Shown here: positions 40,748-48,901 of the stretch, piece after piece
Numbering within the stretch: the stretch's first letter is position 1
Layout of the letters: every line of letters begins with the position of its first letter
NCBI GenBank assembly: GCA_030147805.1
Contig: JASBUR010000042.1
Location: 1 to 62,517 of the forward strand
Length of the DNA stretch: 62,517 nt
Reading direction: 5' to 3'
Source of the DNA: Sphingomonadaceae bacterium
GTDB lineage: Bacteria; Pseudomonadota; Alphaproteobacteria; Sphingomonadales; Sphingomonadaceae
Position numbers and translations under genes: made by a program
The notes under the pieces: generated by a model
Told to the model about the DNA's origin: nothing
Database searches by the model: none
What the model saw: the letters and a program-made list of their open reading frames with translations, nothing else

Positions 40748-43408
40748 ATGTTCGAGGTAATCGACGACTTGATAAAAGAGCGAAATCTGCACTTGTTCGA
40801 AACCATCGACCTCCCGGAACGAATAGAAATTCGCGCGCCGTTACCCGCGTCCCTCGCATCGGGTCCAGCAAAATATCTTGCTGATCGGATTGGAGTTGGC
40901 GAAACAGTTTGGTCGCATCAAGCGATGGCGCTCGACAGACTGCAGGCAGGGGAAAATGTCCTAGTCGCGACAGGAACGGCCTCTGGCAAATCCCTTATTT
41001 TTCAGCTTCGCGCCTTCCACATCTTATTGTCAGACGAGAGCGCGCGAGTTCTCGTTTTCTACCCGCAGAAAGCGCTCGCAGCGGACCAGTACGCCCGGTG
41101 GGTTCGACTAATAGAGGCAGCCGGCCTCCCAATCTCCACCATCGCACGTATCGATGGTGACATGGGCATGGGCGAGCGCCTAGCGGCCCTAGAGCGCGCT
41201 CGTCTTGTTTTGATGACGCCCGACGCTTGCCAAGCTTGGCTAATGAGGCACGTTGCATCTCCGATCATCCGACGCTTTCTGGCGGATTTGAGGCTTTTTG
41301 TGTTGGATGAGGCCCATGTGTACGAGTCGGTCTTCGGGAGCAACGTAGCGTTCCTCATTCGGCGAATGCTTGCTGCGAGACGCCGGATTGCGCCTGGAGA
41401 TGCCGACCTACAACTGCTCGCCGCCACTGCGACGATCGCCTATCCACGCGAGCATCTCTGCGAACTTACCGGTCTAGATTTTGAGGTGGTCGAGGAAGGT
41501 CAAAATGGGGCTCCGTCGCATCCTAGACGCTTGTACCATCTCAACGGGCCGGAAGTGGGTGAAGCAGCCGAAGGCAATCTAGCAGACCTAGCGGTGGGGT
41601 TACTAGCGGTGAACCCCTCTCAGCGTGGGCGATTCATCGGATTCCACGACTCTCGGCAAGGCATTGAAAGGATCGTGAGGGGGGTCGATGATAGGCGTGT
41701 GCTACCATATCGTAGCGGCTACGAGGCGGAGGACCGTCAGCACATCGAGCGGGCTTTGCGGGATGGTCGCTTGGAGGGCGTAATCTCCACGTCAGCTCTG
41801 GAACTCGGTATCGACATTGCTGACATGGCTGTCGGGTTAAACTTAGGCGTACCGCAATCTCGCAAATCATTTCGACAGCGCGTTGGCCGCATCGGGCGGG
41901 CAAGACCGGGCGCGTTCATCGTACTCGCGCCGCCAAACGCGTTCAAACGGTACGGCGAGAGCTTCCAGTCCTACTACGAGACATCGGTCGAACCGTCCTA
42001 CCTATATCTTGGCAACCGCTTCATTCAGTTCGCCCATGCGCGCTGCTACGTCGATGAAGCTGAGGCGCTTGGAGCCGAAAAAGGCAAGCTTCCTCCAGGG
42101 ATAGCTTGGCCTGACGGCTTCAGTTCGGCTGTCCGGTATGCACTTCCGGGCGGGGGTCGCCCGAGGGAGTTCGACTTCATTGCCGCACTGGGCGCAGACA
42201 GTCCTCACCTGAATTACCCGTTGCGACAAGTTGGTGAAGCCAACCTTGAGATCAAGTTCCAGCGAGACACTGCGGATCGCTTGGGAAACATCGCGATGAA
42301 CCAGGCAATTAGAGAGGCTTACCCGGGGGCGACGTACCTTCATTACGGGCGCGCCTACAAGGTCGCTGAGTGGCAGACGCGCGCTAATGATCGGTCCATT
42401 AGGGTGTTTCAGGCCGAAAAGGGCGGCGCTCCCACAAAACCTCTGCTCCGCACGACTGTCAACGCGTCGCTGGAGCAAGACGGCATTGTGGACAGCCATA
42501 TCCTCCAATGCGATCGCGGATTGGTGGCCGAGGTCCAGCTTCAAGTCACGGAATCGGTGGAAGGGTATCGAGTTCCCGGCGGTACGCACCTCTACAAGGA
42601 CTTGCGTGCGCAGAACCCAGCGATGACGCGGAAGCAGCGCGATTTTCGCACCACCGGCATAGTCGTTAGAATCGAAGACAATTGGTTTTCTGGGGGCAGT
42701 CCCGAGGCCTCGCTCGCGCGGCGAGTGGTAGCGGAGGGCTTAAAGGATCTGCTCGCAAGAGATAGGTCGATTGCTCCGCAAGATATCGACGCAGTTTCGA
42801 CAAACGTTGCCATGGTGGGCCCCAACGGCCCGCAGCGCGTCACAGACTGCGTTGTGATTTACGACGCTGTTTATGGCGGGCTGCGACTTACCGAAGACCT
42901 TTTCGTCGAGTTCCAAAGCTACACTAGACAACTTGTACGGGCTGCGGAGATGGCGGGCGAAGATGCGCTAATTCCACTCGCAATCGCACAGCAACTTGCA
43001 GCCTGGGCACAGTCGCTAGAAAAACCGGGAGCTGCCCCGATCCCACTGCTGAATATTCCGACCGGATGGATGCAAATATACAAGCCCGGAAGTGAAATGG
43101 CGACGTATCATCACAATTCACTAATTAGCGTCACGCTCGGTAATCCGCAGATGTTCGCCTTCGGAGACACCTCAATGCTTGTATACGCTCATGAGCGGAA
43201 CGGCGGAACTCAGATGGTGACCCACGCGCAGTTACAGCCGGTAGGTCAGGACTGGCAATGGGCCTTGTGGAACCCTGCGACGGGCGAGATAAAGGACATC
43301 GACGACCCCATCGTGCTGCCGCGCGATGAGACACCGTCGGCTCACGAAGCCGCTTCGAGTGAAGCAACAATACTCCGGCCGCCGCGTCGACCGCGCCCTA
43401 CTATTTGA
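40748..43408 (+). CDS. DEAD/DEAH-box helicase, YprA/MrfA/Hrq1-like
   Basis: 886 aa. Walker A 'VATGTASGKSLIFQL' (near 73), 'LVFYPQKALAADQY', DEAH box 'LFVLDEAHVYES' (near 187), 'AATAT', 'FHDSRQGIERI', 'STSALELGIDIADM' and 'RQRVGRIGRARPGAF' (near 377) are intact and have the spacing of the YprA/Hrq1 branch. The C-terminal half (about 450-886) is large and unassigned, with no obvious zinc cluster such as DUF1998. Start ATG 40748; upstream 36-nt spacer is short. YprA relatives act in mitomycin repair and in DISARM and Dpd defence, but drmB/drmC or dpd genes are absent here. Confidence 0.88.
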   Translation: MFEVIDDLIKERNLHLFETIDLPERIEIRAPLPASLASGPAKYLADRIGVGETVWSHQAMALDRLQAGENVLVATGTASGKSLIFQLRAFHILLSDESARVLVFYPQKALAADQYARWVRLIEAAGLPISTIARIDGDMGMGERLAALERARLVLMTPDACQAWLMRHVASPIIRRFLADLRLFVLDEAHVYESVFGSNVAFLIRRMLAARRRIAPGDADLQLLAATATIAYPREHLCELTGLDFEVVEEGQNGAPSHPRRLYHLNGPEVGEAAEGNLADLAVGLLAVNPSQRGRFIGFHDSRQGIERIVRGVDDRRVLPYRSGYEAEDRQHIERALRDGRLEGVISTSALELGIDIADMAVGLNLGVPQSRKSFRQRVGRIGRARPGAFIVLAPPNAFKRYGESFQSYYETSVEPSYLYLGNRFIQFAHARCYVDEAEALGAEKGKLPPGIAWPDGFSSAVRYALPGGGRPREFDFIAALGADSPHLNYPLRQVGEANLEIKFQRDTADRLGNIAMNQAIREAYPGATYLHYGRAYKVAEWQTRANDRSIRVFQAEKGGAPTKPLLRTTVNASLEQDGIVDSHILQCDRGLVAEVQLQVTESVEGYRVPGGTHLYKDLRAQNPAMTRKQRDFRTTGIVVRIEDNWFSGGSPEASLARRVVAEGLKDLLARDRSIAPQDIDAVSTNVAMVGPNGPQRVTDCVVIYDAVYGGLRLTEDLFVEFQSYTRQLVRAAEMAGEDALIPLAIAQQLAAWAQSLEKPGAAPIPLLNIPTGWMQIYKPGSEMATYHHNSLISVTLGNPQMFAFGDTSMLVYAHERNGGTQMVTHAQLQPVGQDWQWALWNPATGEIKDIDDPIVLPRDETPSAHEAASSEATILRPPRRPRPTI

Positions 43409-43547
43409 GGGGCGACGCGCCGCTTTGATCCGGTAAGCACCCGTTTGCCAACGATTGACGGTCAGTCTCACGTCCGAGCTGCGCGCCGCGATGCGCCAGA
43501 CGGAACGCGCCAATTCCGCCCCGATACTGCTGAGCGCCAAGGGCGAA

Positions 43548-44405
43548 TCACTCACCCAGCTTGTAAGTATCCAAATCAGCTTTCGATATCTCGCTTGCTG
43601 CGACGAGCTTGTAATGTTGCTCGCGCACAATGGAAACATCGTTCCCATCAAAGCTTAGCTCAAACATCGCGATCACTTCGCCGCCCATGAACTGCGCCGA
43701 AACGGTTCGCGGGACGCAATGTGCATAGCGTTCCAACGTTTTGCAGAATGTGGTGTCTTGAATTGTCTGGATAACTCCAAGCTTGTCGCTGCCGCCCTTG
43801 GCCTGAACTGGCACGATATACTGCGCCCCCCGACTGTCCAGGCCGACGTACAATTCGTCAATCTCGATCTGTCCATAGTTCGGAATTCTGGTGCGCAGAT
43901 GATTCTGCAAGCTATAGGCTGTGATCCCGAGGAAAATATCGATGAGACGATTGTAACGAACCTTGGCTAACAGGGCTTGCTCATCGTTGAGCGCGTATTT
44001 GCCAATGATCTCGGGCGTGGCGTCGGGAATCTTTCTTACAAGCAGTCCTGGACGTGGCTCGATGTAGCAAAGTCTGCTCAAGCGGAATCGATATAGGGCG
44101 TCGCCTGCGCCAATGATCAGCCAGTATAACCCTTGTGGCTGCGTATCGAGGATCGACTTGGGTAGTGATCTCCGATAGCGGTACGCATAGATTACGTCTC
44201 CGAGATTTTTTGGAGCCTTCACACCGCATCGCTGGGCGGCAGCGGCAATTTCGCTGCGGTCAAACTGGAACTCGGTCGCACCAGGCTTGTAGAACTTCGC
44301 GAAAATGTTTTCGATGATCGCTTGGTACGCGCCGACGCGCTTTTCCCTGATTGCCGGGGGGAGTTGATCTTCGTCAAGCTCCTCGAGGTCTTCTTTTTTA
44401 GCCAT
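43548..44405 (-). CDS. Putative type II restriction endonuclease
   Basis: 285 aa, partner of the adjacent methyltransferase (8-nt overlap). A PD-(D/E)xK-like core is suggested by 'GQIEIDELYVGLDSRGAQYIVPVQAKGGSDKLGVIQT', in which Glu/Asp near 180 and Q-x-K near 203 could be catalytic. The family was not recognised by name. Function is inferred from this motif and from the gene order vsr-methyltransferase-endonuclease. Convergent with the helicase. Confidence 0.68.
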   Translation of the reverse strand: MAKKEDLEELDEDQLPPAIREKRVGAYQAIIENIFAKFYKPGATEFQFDRSEIAAAAQRCGVKAPKNLGDVIYAYRYRRSLPKSILDTQPQGLYWLIIGAGDALYRFRLSRLCYIEPRPGLLVRKIPDATPEIIGKYALNDEQALLAKVRYNRLIDIFLGITAYSLQNHLRTRIPNYGQIEIDELYVGLDSRGAQYIVPVQAKGGSDKLGVIQTIQDTTFCKTLERYAHCVPRTVSAQFMGGEVIAMFELSFDGNDVSIVREQHYKLVAASEISKADLDTYKLGE

Positions 44406-45735
44406 TGATTGCCCTCAAGTACGTGCCCTCCGCTTCGACCTCGTGCTGCCTGCGCTTCTTTGCACCGCTCTTGCGATCTCGGCGACTGTTCGGCCGGGGC
44501 ACGCCGAAATGCTCGGCTGCTCCGGACAATTCCATGTACAACAGATCGGCGTCACCAAGCGGCACGGTCTCGAACGGCCGCGCAGGTTTCGCGTTCAGCG
44601 CAGCGATGATCGACGCGCCGATCGCGCGGGCGAGCGGCGGTGGTACAGCGTTCCCGATCTGGCGAGCGCCGTGCCACTTCGTTGCATTGAACCGAAACCA
44701 GTCGGGAAAGCCGTGAAGGCGGGCCATCTCCCGAACAGTAATGCAGCGGGCGTGAGCGTAGTGGATAGGTCGCGGGCTCGTAAAAGCGCCGCGTGCTCCA
44801 TCGGTCCCCGCCCGCAGAGTGTTAGAAAGCCCTTCGGGCGGAAGCTTAAAGAACCGACTAATTGGTTCGACCGAACCTGCCTCGGTATTCGCAAAGCGCC
44901 TCCGCGAGATGTCTGTATGGATGGTCCGGGCGCTTGAAGTCAGGATGCTAGGATTCCAGTCACGCACATAGCCGAAGTGCCAGGCGTCGTTTTCGAGGCA
45001 GCGTAATTCCGCCGCGTAGCGGGATGGCTGCTTGAAATCAGATGTTTGGACCTCATCGCTATCTACCAGTGCAGCAAATTGATCTGCGTCAGGTAAGTCT
45101 CCCAGAGCATCTGCGCAGGTTGGGCCGGTTGCGAGTCCAGGGAGGGGCCTCCGCGCATCGGCGGCATTTGTAGATTGCAGCGGGTAGACCGGGGAAGGTG
45201 TACCCTTTTTCGCGCCCATCAGAATAAGTCGCAGACGATGTTGAGGGGTACCGAAGTCAGCTGCGTCGAGCACCCGCCAAGGCAGAGTTACCGTATAACC
45301 AGCTTGGTCGAACGCTTGCACCAACTCCTCAAGAAAGGCTCTTTGTCTGCCGACCGTCAGCCCTTTGACGTTTTCGAACACAAAAGTCCGCGCGTCGAGC
45401 TCAGCGACGATGCGTACAAACTCGAGAACGAGGCTGTTCCGGGGGTCATCGAGTACGCGGTGACCGATCAGCGAGAAGCCCTGACAAGGAGGGCCGCCGA
45501 ACACGCAATCCACTCGCCGCGTCCCGATTCCGGCGGCTTTGCGAATATCTGCCGCCGAAAGCCCCAACACAGACTTCGGGATAACAGCGCAGTGTGGGAA
45601 GTTAAACTTGTGGACGGCGCAATGCACGGGATCGACTTCAACCGCGGCGACCACGTCGAAGCCCGCTTGTTCGAATCCGAGCGACATACCGCCGGCGCCG
45701 GCAAAAAGATCAATAGCAATTGGACGCAAGAGCAC
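44398..45735 (-). CDS. dcm: DNA (cytosine-5-)-methyltransferase
   Basis: 445 aa. All major C5 motifs are present: I 'DLFAGAGGMSLGFEQAGF', IV 'GGPPCQGFSLIG' (catalytic Cys84), VI 'FENVKGL' (121-123), VIII 'PQHRLRLIL' and X 'IGNAVPPPLARAI'. The target-recognition region between VIII and IX is long, and about 60 residues after motif X end in a Lys/Arg-rich tail. It should protect host DNA against the neighbouring endonuclease. Vsr next to it repairs T:G mismatches from 5mC deamination. Confidence 0.93.
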   Translation of the reverse strand: MLLRPIAIDLFAGAGGMSLGFEQAGFDVVAAVEVDPVHCAVHKFNFPHCAVIPKSVLGLSAADIRKAAGIGTRRVDCVFGGPPCQGFSLIGHRVLDDPRNSLVLEFVRIVAELDARTFVFENVKGLTVGRQRAFLEELVQAFDQAGYTVTLPWRVLDAADFGTPQHRLRLILMGAKKGTPSPVYPLQSTNAADARRPLPGLATGPTCADALGDLPDADQFAALVDSDEVQTSDFKQPSRYAAELRCLENDAWHFGYVRDWNPSILTSSARTIHTDISRRRFANTEAGSVEPISRFFKLPPEGLSNTLRAGTDGARGAFTSPRPIHYAHARCITVREMARLHGFPDWFRFNATKWHGARQIGNAVPPPLARAIGASIIAALNAKPARPFETVPLGDADLLYMELSGAAEHFGVPRPNSRRDRKSGAKKRRQHEVEAEGTYLRAING

Positions 45736-45739
45736 CTCC

Positions 45740-46213
45740 CTAAGTCCCTCGCCGAGGGTTACAAAGAACGCTAGCGGATTCTGCCGACCCAGTCGATCGG
45801 AAATCAGTGGCAGCTAAGAAATCGGCCAGTTTGCTGACCAGCTTGGACTCATCACGGGTCTCACATTGCCAGATTATCAGCACCCGCCAACCGAGAGCGG
45901 CCAGGTCAGCAGAGCGGGCAGCATCACGGCTGCGATTGGCCTCAAGTTTCGGCCCCCAATAATCGAGGCGGGACTTCGGCGCTCGTCCCTTCGGGCAATC
46001 ATGCCCGTGCCAAAAGCAACCATGCACAAAGATGACCGCCTTGCGGCCCGCGAGCACAATATCAGGCCGCCCGGGTAAGCGCTTATCGTGTAGCCTGTAG
46101 CGGAACCCGCGGCTGTGAAGCGCTCGGCGGACCTCCCGCTCCGGGCCGGTGTCCTTTGTGCGGACGGACTGCATAATGCGCCGCCTCTGCTCGGGAGATC
46201 GTGTGTCGACCAT
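45740..46213 (-). CDS. vsr: Very-short-patch mismatch repair endonuclease
   Basis: 157 aa. 'VDTRSPEQRRRIMQSVRTKDTGPEREVRRALHSRGFRYRLHDKRLPGRPDIVLAGRKAVIFVHGCFWHGHDCPKGRAPKSRLDYW' is essentially textbook Vsr, including catalytic Asp in 'PGRPDIV' and the zinc-site 'HGCFWHGHDC'. It nicks next to T:G mismatches left by deaminated 5mC. It precedes the methyltransferase by 4 nt on the same strand. A C-terminal tail of about 20 residues is unassigned. Confidence 0.95.
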   Translation of the reverse strand: MVDTRSPEQRRRIMQSVRTKDTGPEREVRRALHSRGFRYRLHDKRLPGRPDIVLAGRKAVIFVHGCFWHGHDCPKGRAPKSRLDYWGPKLEANRSRDAARSADLAALGWRVLIIWQCETRDESKLVSKLADFLAATDFRSTGSAESASVLCNPRRGT

Positions 46214-46383
46214 CTTGGTGAGTTTCTGCCTTCGAACTGCAAGCCTATCGCTGAGTGATCGAACATTGGGGATCCGGCCACGGTCCGTGCAGGTGTAGGC
46301 AAAATTTGGAAATGAAGCTCGCTACGGCGGAGAAGGCCCATTGGCGTAGTGGCTGTCGGGAAGCGGCGAACGCGTTCTAGGTC

Positions 46384-46407
46384 AAAAGAGACAAGCCGGC
46401 GAGGCTT
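46384..46407 (-). terminator. Rho-independent terminator of tRNA-Leu
   Basis: On the minus strand AAGCC-TCGCC-GGCTT (46407-46393) is followed by GTCTCTTTT, a short stem with a T-rich tail about 20 nt after the tRNA 3' end. Confidence 0.6.
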
Positions 46408-46427
46408 TTGCGCACTCCGCCGCCCCA

Positions 46428-46514
46428 TGGTGCCCAGGAAAGGACTCGAACCTTCACGCCGTTGCCGGCACTAGCACCTGAAGCTAGCGCGTCTACCAAT
46501 TCCGCCACCTGGGC
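46428..46514 (-). tRNA. tRNA-Leu (anticodon CAG)
   Basis: 87 nt including an encoded CCA. The acceptor stem pairs GCCCAGG with CCTGGGC, the D-arm holds GGTAGA, the anticodon stem CTAGC/GCTAG encloses TTCAGGT (anticodon CAG), a class II variable arm follows, and the T-arm has GTTCGAGTC. The 3' end faces the island at 39.5-46.2 kb. Confidence 0.93.
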
Positions 46515-46633
46515 ACAGGGGCAAGCCCGCCCGAAAGGCGGGGGAGGCCGGCTGGTAAGGCGCGGCGCCGGAGTTGTCAACGCCGCGCGAAATCGCCATG
46601 AGGAGCGCGCGATTTCTCATGCGGCAGGGTCCC

Positions 46634-47629
46634 ATGGCTCATTTGACTACCCCCACCCTGATTACCATCGTCGGCGGCGCCGGCTTCGTCGGCCGCTATG
46701 TCGTGCAGGAGCTGGCCAAGCGCGGCGCGCGGCTGCGCGTCGTGGTGCGCGACGTCCACCGCGCCGCGCATCTCAAGCCGCTGGGCGGCGTCGGCCAGGT
46801 GGCGCTGGTCGCCGGCGACGTGCGCCACGCGGCGCTGATCGACGCGGCGTGCGACGGCGCCGACGCGGTCGTCAACCTCGTCGGCATCCTCGCCGAGGGC
46901 GGCGGCGCCGGCTTCGACGACGTGCATGTCGCCGGCGCGAAGAATGTCGCCGCCGCGGCGGCGAAGGCCGGGGCGGGGGCGCTCGTCCATGTCTCGGCGA
47001 TCGGCGCCGATGCCGAATCGGAGTCGGCCTATGGCCGCAGCAAGGGCGAGGGCGAGGCGGCGGTGCGCGCCGCCTTCCCGCGCGCGACGATCCTGCGCCC
47101 GTCGATCCTGTTCGGCCCCGAGGACCAGTTCATCAACCGCTTCGCCGCGCTCGCGCGCGGGCTGCCGTTCGTCTTCCCGGTGGTGGCGCCCAAGACGCGT
47201 TTCCAGCCGGCCTATGTGCTCGACGTCGCCCGGGCGATCGCGATGGCCGCCACCGCGCCCGCGGACTTCGCGGGGCAGACCTATGAGCTCGGCGGGCCGA
47301 AAATCTGGTCGATGCGCGAGCTGCTGGCGTGGATCGTCGACCAGACCTATGCCGGCAAGCCGCTCGCCGAGGTGCCCGATGCGGTGGCGTCGCGGCTGGC
47401 GAGCCTCACCGGCTGGCTGCCCGGCGCGCCGCTGACGCGCGACCAGTGGCTGATGCTGCAGACCGACAATGTCGTGGCGCCGGGGGCCCGGGGCTTCGAG
47501 GCGTTCGGGATCCGCCCGGTGCCGCTCGAGGCGATCGCGCCGGCCTATCTGGTGCGCTACCGCAAGCAGGGGCGGTTCAACCCGGGCACCGCGGCGGCGC
47601 CGGGCGCGCCCGACCAGCAGCTGCTGTAG
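46634..47629 (+). CDS. NDUFA9-like NAD(P)-binding protein (atypical SDR)
   Basis: 331 aa from ATG 46634. 'TLITIVGGAGFVGRYVVQELAKRGARLRVVVRD' is the cofactor loop; 'VHVSAIGADAESESAYGRSKGEGEAAVRAAFPRATILRPSILFGPEDQFINRFA' and 'FQPAYVLDVARAI' are typical of the complex I NDUFA9-like/YwnB family of alphaproteobacteria. It may assist complex I or ubiquinone metabolism. It lies just right of the tRNA-Leu gene and outside the island in base composition. Confidence 0.88.
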   Translation: MAHLTTPTLITIVGGAGFVGRYVVQELAKRGARLRVVVRDVHRAAHLKPLGGVGQVALVAGDVRHAALIDAACDGADAVVNLVGILAEGGGAGFDDVHVAGAKNVAAAAAKAGAGALVHVSAIGADAESESAYGRSKGEGEAAVRAAFPRATILRPSILFGPEDQFINRFAALARGLPFVFPVVAPKTRFQPAYVLDVARAIAMAATAPADFAGQTYELGGPKIWSMRELLAWIVDQTYAGKPLAEVPDAVASRLASLTGWLPGAPLTRDQWLMLQTDNVVAPGARGFEAFGIRPVPLEAIAPAYLVRYRKQGRFNPGTAAAPGAPDQQLL

Positions 47630-47657
47630 CGCGAGGCGAGGGGCGACTTACCTTCTT

Positions 47658-47874
47658 CGTCATCCCCGCGAAGGCGGGGACCCACCGCGGAACATCCCGA
47701 GCGCTCAGGCTGAGCTTGTCGAAGCCGGGTTGGCGCGCTGAGGCGGCGGGGCCGGCTCGCCCTCCGGCCAGGGTCCCACGAAAGTGGTACTTTCGTGGGT
47801 GCCCGACTTGCTCGGGGTGAGCGCGAAGGGTCGGGCTTGGTCGAAAGTGGGTCCCCGCCTGCGCGGGGATGACG
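47658..47874. repeat. Composite palindromic repeat element A
   Basis: 217 bp between the NDUFA9-like gene and uppP. The ends are inverted (CGTCATCCCCGCGAAGGCGG and its near-complement CCGCCTGCGCGGGGATGACG). Inside is a second perfect hairpin, CCCACGAAAGT-GGT-ACTTTCGTGGG (47775-47799), and a 'GAGCTTGTCGAAG' unit shared with element B. It is a sphingomonad-type dispersed repeat rather than a coding region. Confidence 0.75.
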
Positions 47875-47937
47875 GAAAAAGGATGGGATGGGCCGGATGA
47901 CCGACACGCGCGCAACTTCGACCCGCCGGAGCCCCCA

Positions 47938-48741
47938 ATGACCAGCTCGCTGCTCGATTTCCTCCTGCTCGGCATCCTCGAGGGGCTGACCGAGTTCCTG
48001 CCCGTCTCGTCGACGGGGCATCTCATCCTCGCCGCCGAGCTGCTCGGCTTCACCGGGCCGCAGAGCGCGACCTTCAAGATCGTCATCCAGCTCGGCGCGA
48101 TCCTCGCGGTGCTCGTCGCCTACCGGCAGCGCTTTGGGCAAGTGCTCGCCGGGCTGCCGTCGCTGCAGCCGGGGCCGGTGGCGTTCACGCGCAACATCCT
48201 GCTCGCCTTCCTGCCGTCGGTGGTCATCGGGCTGATCGCCTACAAGTCGATCAAGGCGATGATCGAGACGCCCGAGGTGGTCGCGGTGGCGCTGATCGTC
48301 GGCGGCATCCTCATCCTGCTGATCGAGCGGATGGCCAAGCGAGTCACCATCAGCACGGTCGAGGCGATGTCGTGGAAGACCGCGCTCGGCATCGGCCTCG
48401 TCCAGTGCCTGGCGATGATTCCCGGCGTGTCGCGGTCGGGCGCGACGATCATGGGGGCGCTGTTGCTCGGCGTCGAGCGCAAGACCGCGGCCGAGTTCAG
48501 CTTCTTCCTCGCGGTGCCGACGATGATCGCCGCGACCAGCTACGACCTGTTCAAGAGCTGGGACCAGCTCGGCGGCGACGATCTGCGCGCCATCGCCATC
48601 GGCTTCGCGTCGGCGTTCGTCGTCGCGCTGATGGTGGTCAAGGCGTTCGTCGCGGTGGTCGGCCGCTTCGGCTTCGCGCCCTTCGCCTGGTACCGGATCG
48701 TCATCGGCGGCGTGGCGCTGGTCTGGCTGCTCAACCGTTAG
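47938..48741 (+). CDS. uppP: Undecaprenyl-diphosphate phosphatase (BacA/UppP)
   Basis: 267 aa, eight membrane helices. 'LEGLTEFLPVSSTGHLILAAELLGF' and 'GLVQCLAMIPGVSRSGATIMGALLLG' are the two catalytic motifs, and the length is normal. It recycles undecaprenyl pyrophosphate for peptidoglycan and O-antigen synthesis, including any rhamnose-containing polymer. Start ATG 47938 with CGGAG upstream; the earlier in-frame ATG at 47869 is in the repeat element. Confidence 0.95.
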   Translation: MTSSLLDFLLLGILEGLTEFLPVSSTGHLILAAELLGFTGPQSATFKIVIQLGAILAVLVAYRQRFGQVLAGLPSLQPGPVAFTRNILLAFLPSVVIGLIAYKSIKAMIETPEVVAVALIVGGILILLIERMAKRVTISTVEAMSWKTALGIGLVQCLAMIPGVSRSGATIMGALLLGVERKTAAEFSFFLAVPTMIAATSYDLFKSWDQLGGDDLRAIAIGFASAFVVALMVVKAFVAVVGRFGFAPFAWYRIVIGGVALVWLLNR

Positions 48742-48901
48742 GACCGCTTCGGACCTAATCGCCGGCGATCGTTTCGGCCCGGGCGGGAAAGAGCGGTGGT
48801 CGGGGCAGGAAACCGTCCCGATACGGTACCAAATGGCGGTTTTCGCGTGACTCGCCCGGGCGCGATCCGATATTCGCAGCGTCGTTCTTCGAGGAATGGC
48901 G

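Larger units (their letters stand above)
39528..46213. mobile_element. Genomic island with GHKL-helicase pair and restriction-modification genes
   Basis: The stretch is visibly richer in A/T and uses A/T-ending codons far more than its neighbours, and it holds five genes: STAS-GHKL protein, helicase, endonuclease, methyltransferase and vsr. Its right side lies next to the 3' end of a tRNA-Leu gene, a usual integration site. No integrase, transposase or second att copy was recognised, so it is probably a remnant. Boundaries are approximate. Confidence 0.65.

Noticed and set aside
39528..43408. DISARM system
   Set aside because: A helicase and a C5 methyltransferase are present, but no DUF1998 (drmB) or PLD (drmC) gene, and the second gene is a GHKL protein.
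43455..43658. 67-aa plus-strand frame between the helicase and endonuclease
   Set aside because: No conserved-looking features; includes the DUF421-like 24 nt and runs antisense into the endonuclease gene end.
45175..45774. 199-aa plus-strand frame antisense to the cytosine methyltransferase
   Set aside because: Overlaps a clear methyltransferase on the other strand; no motif, no ribosome site.
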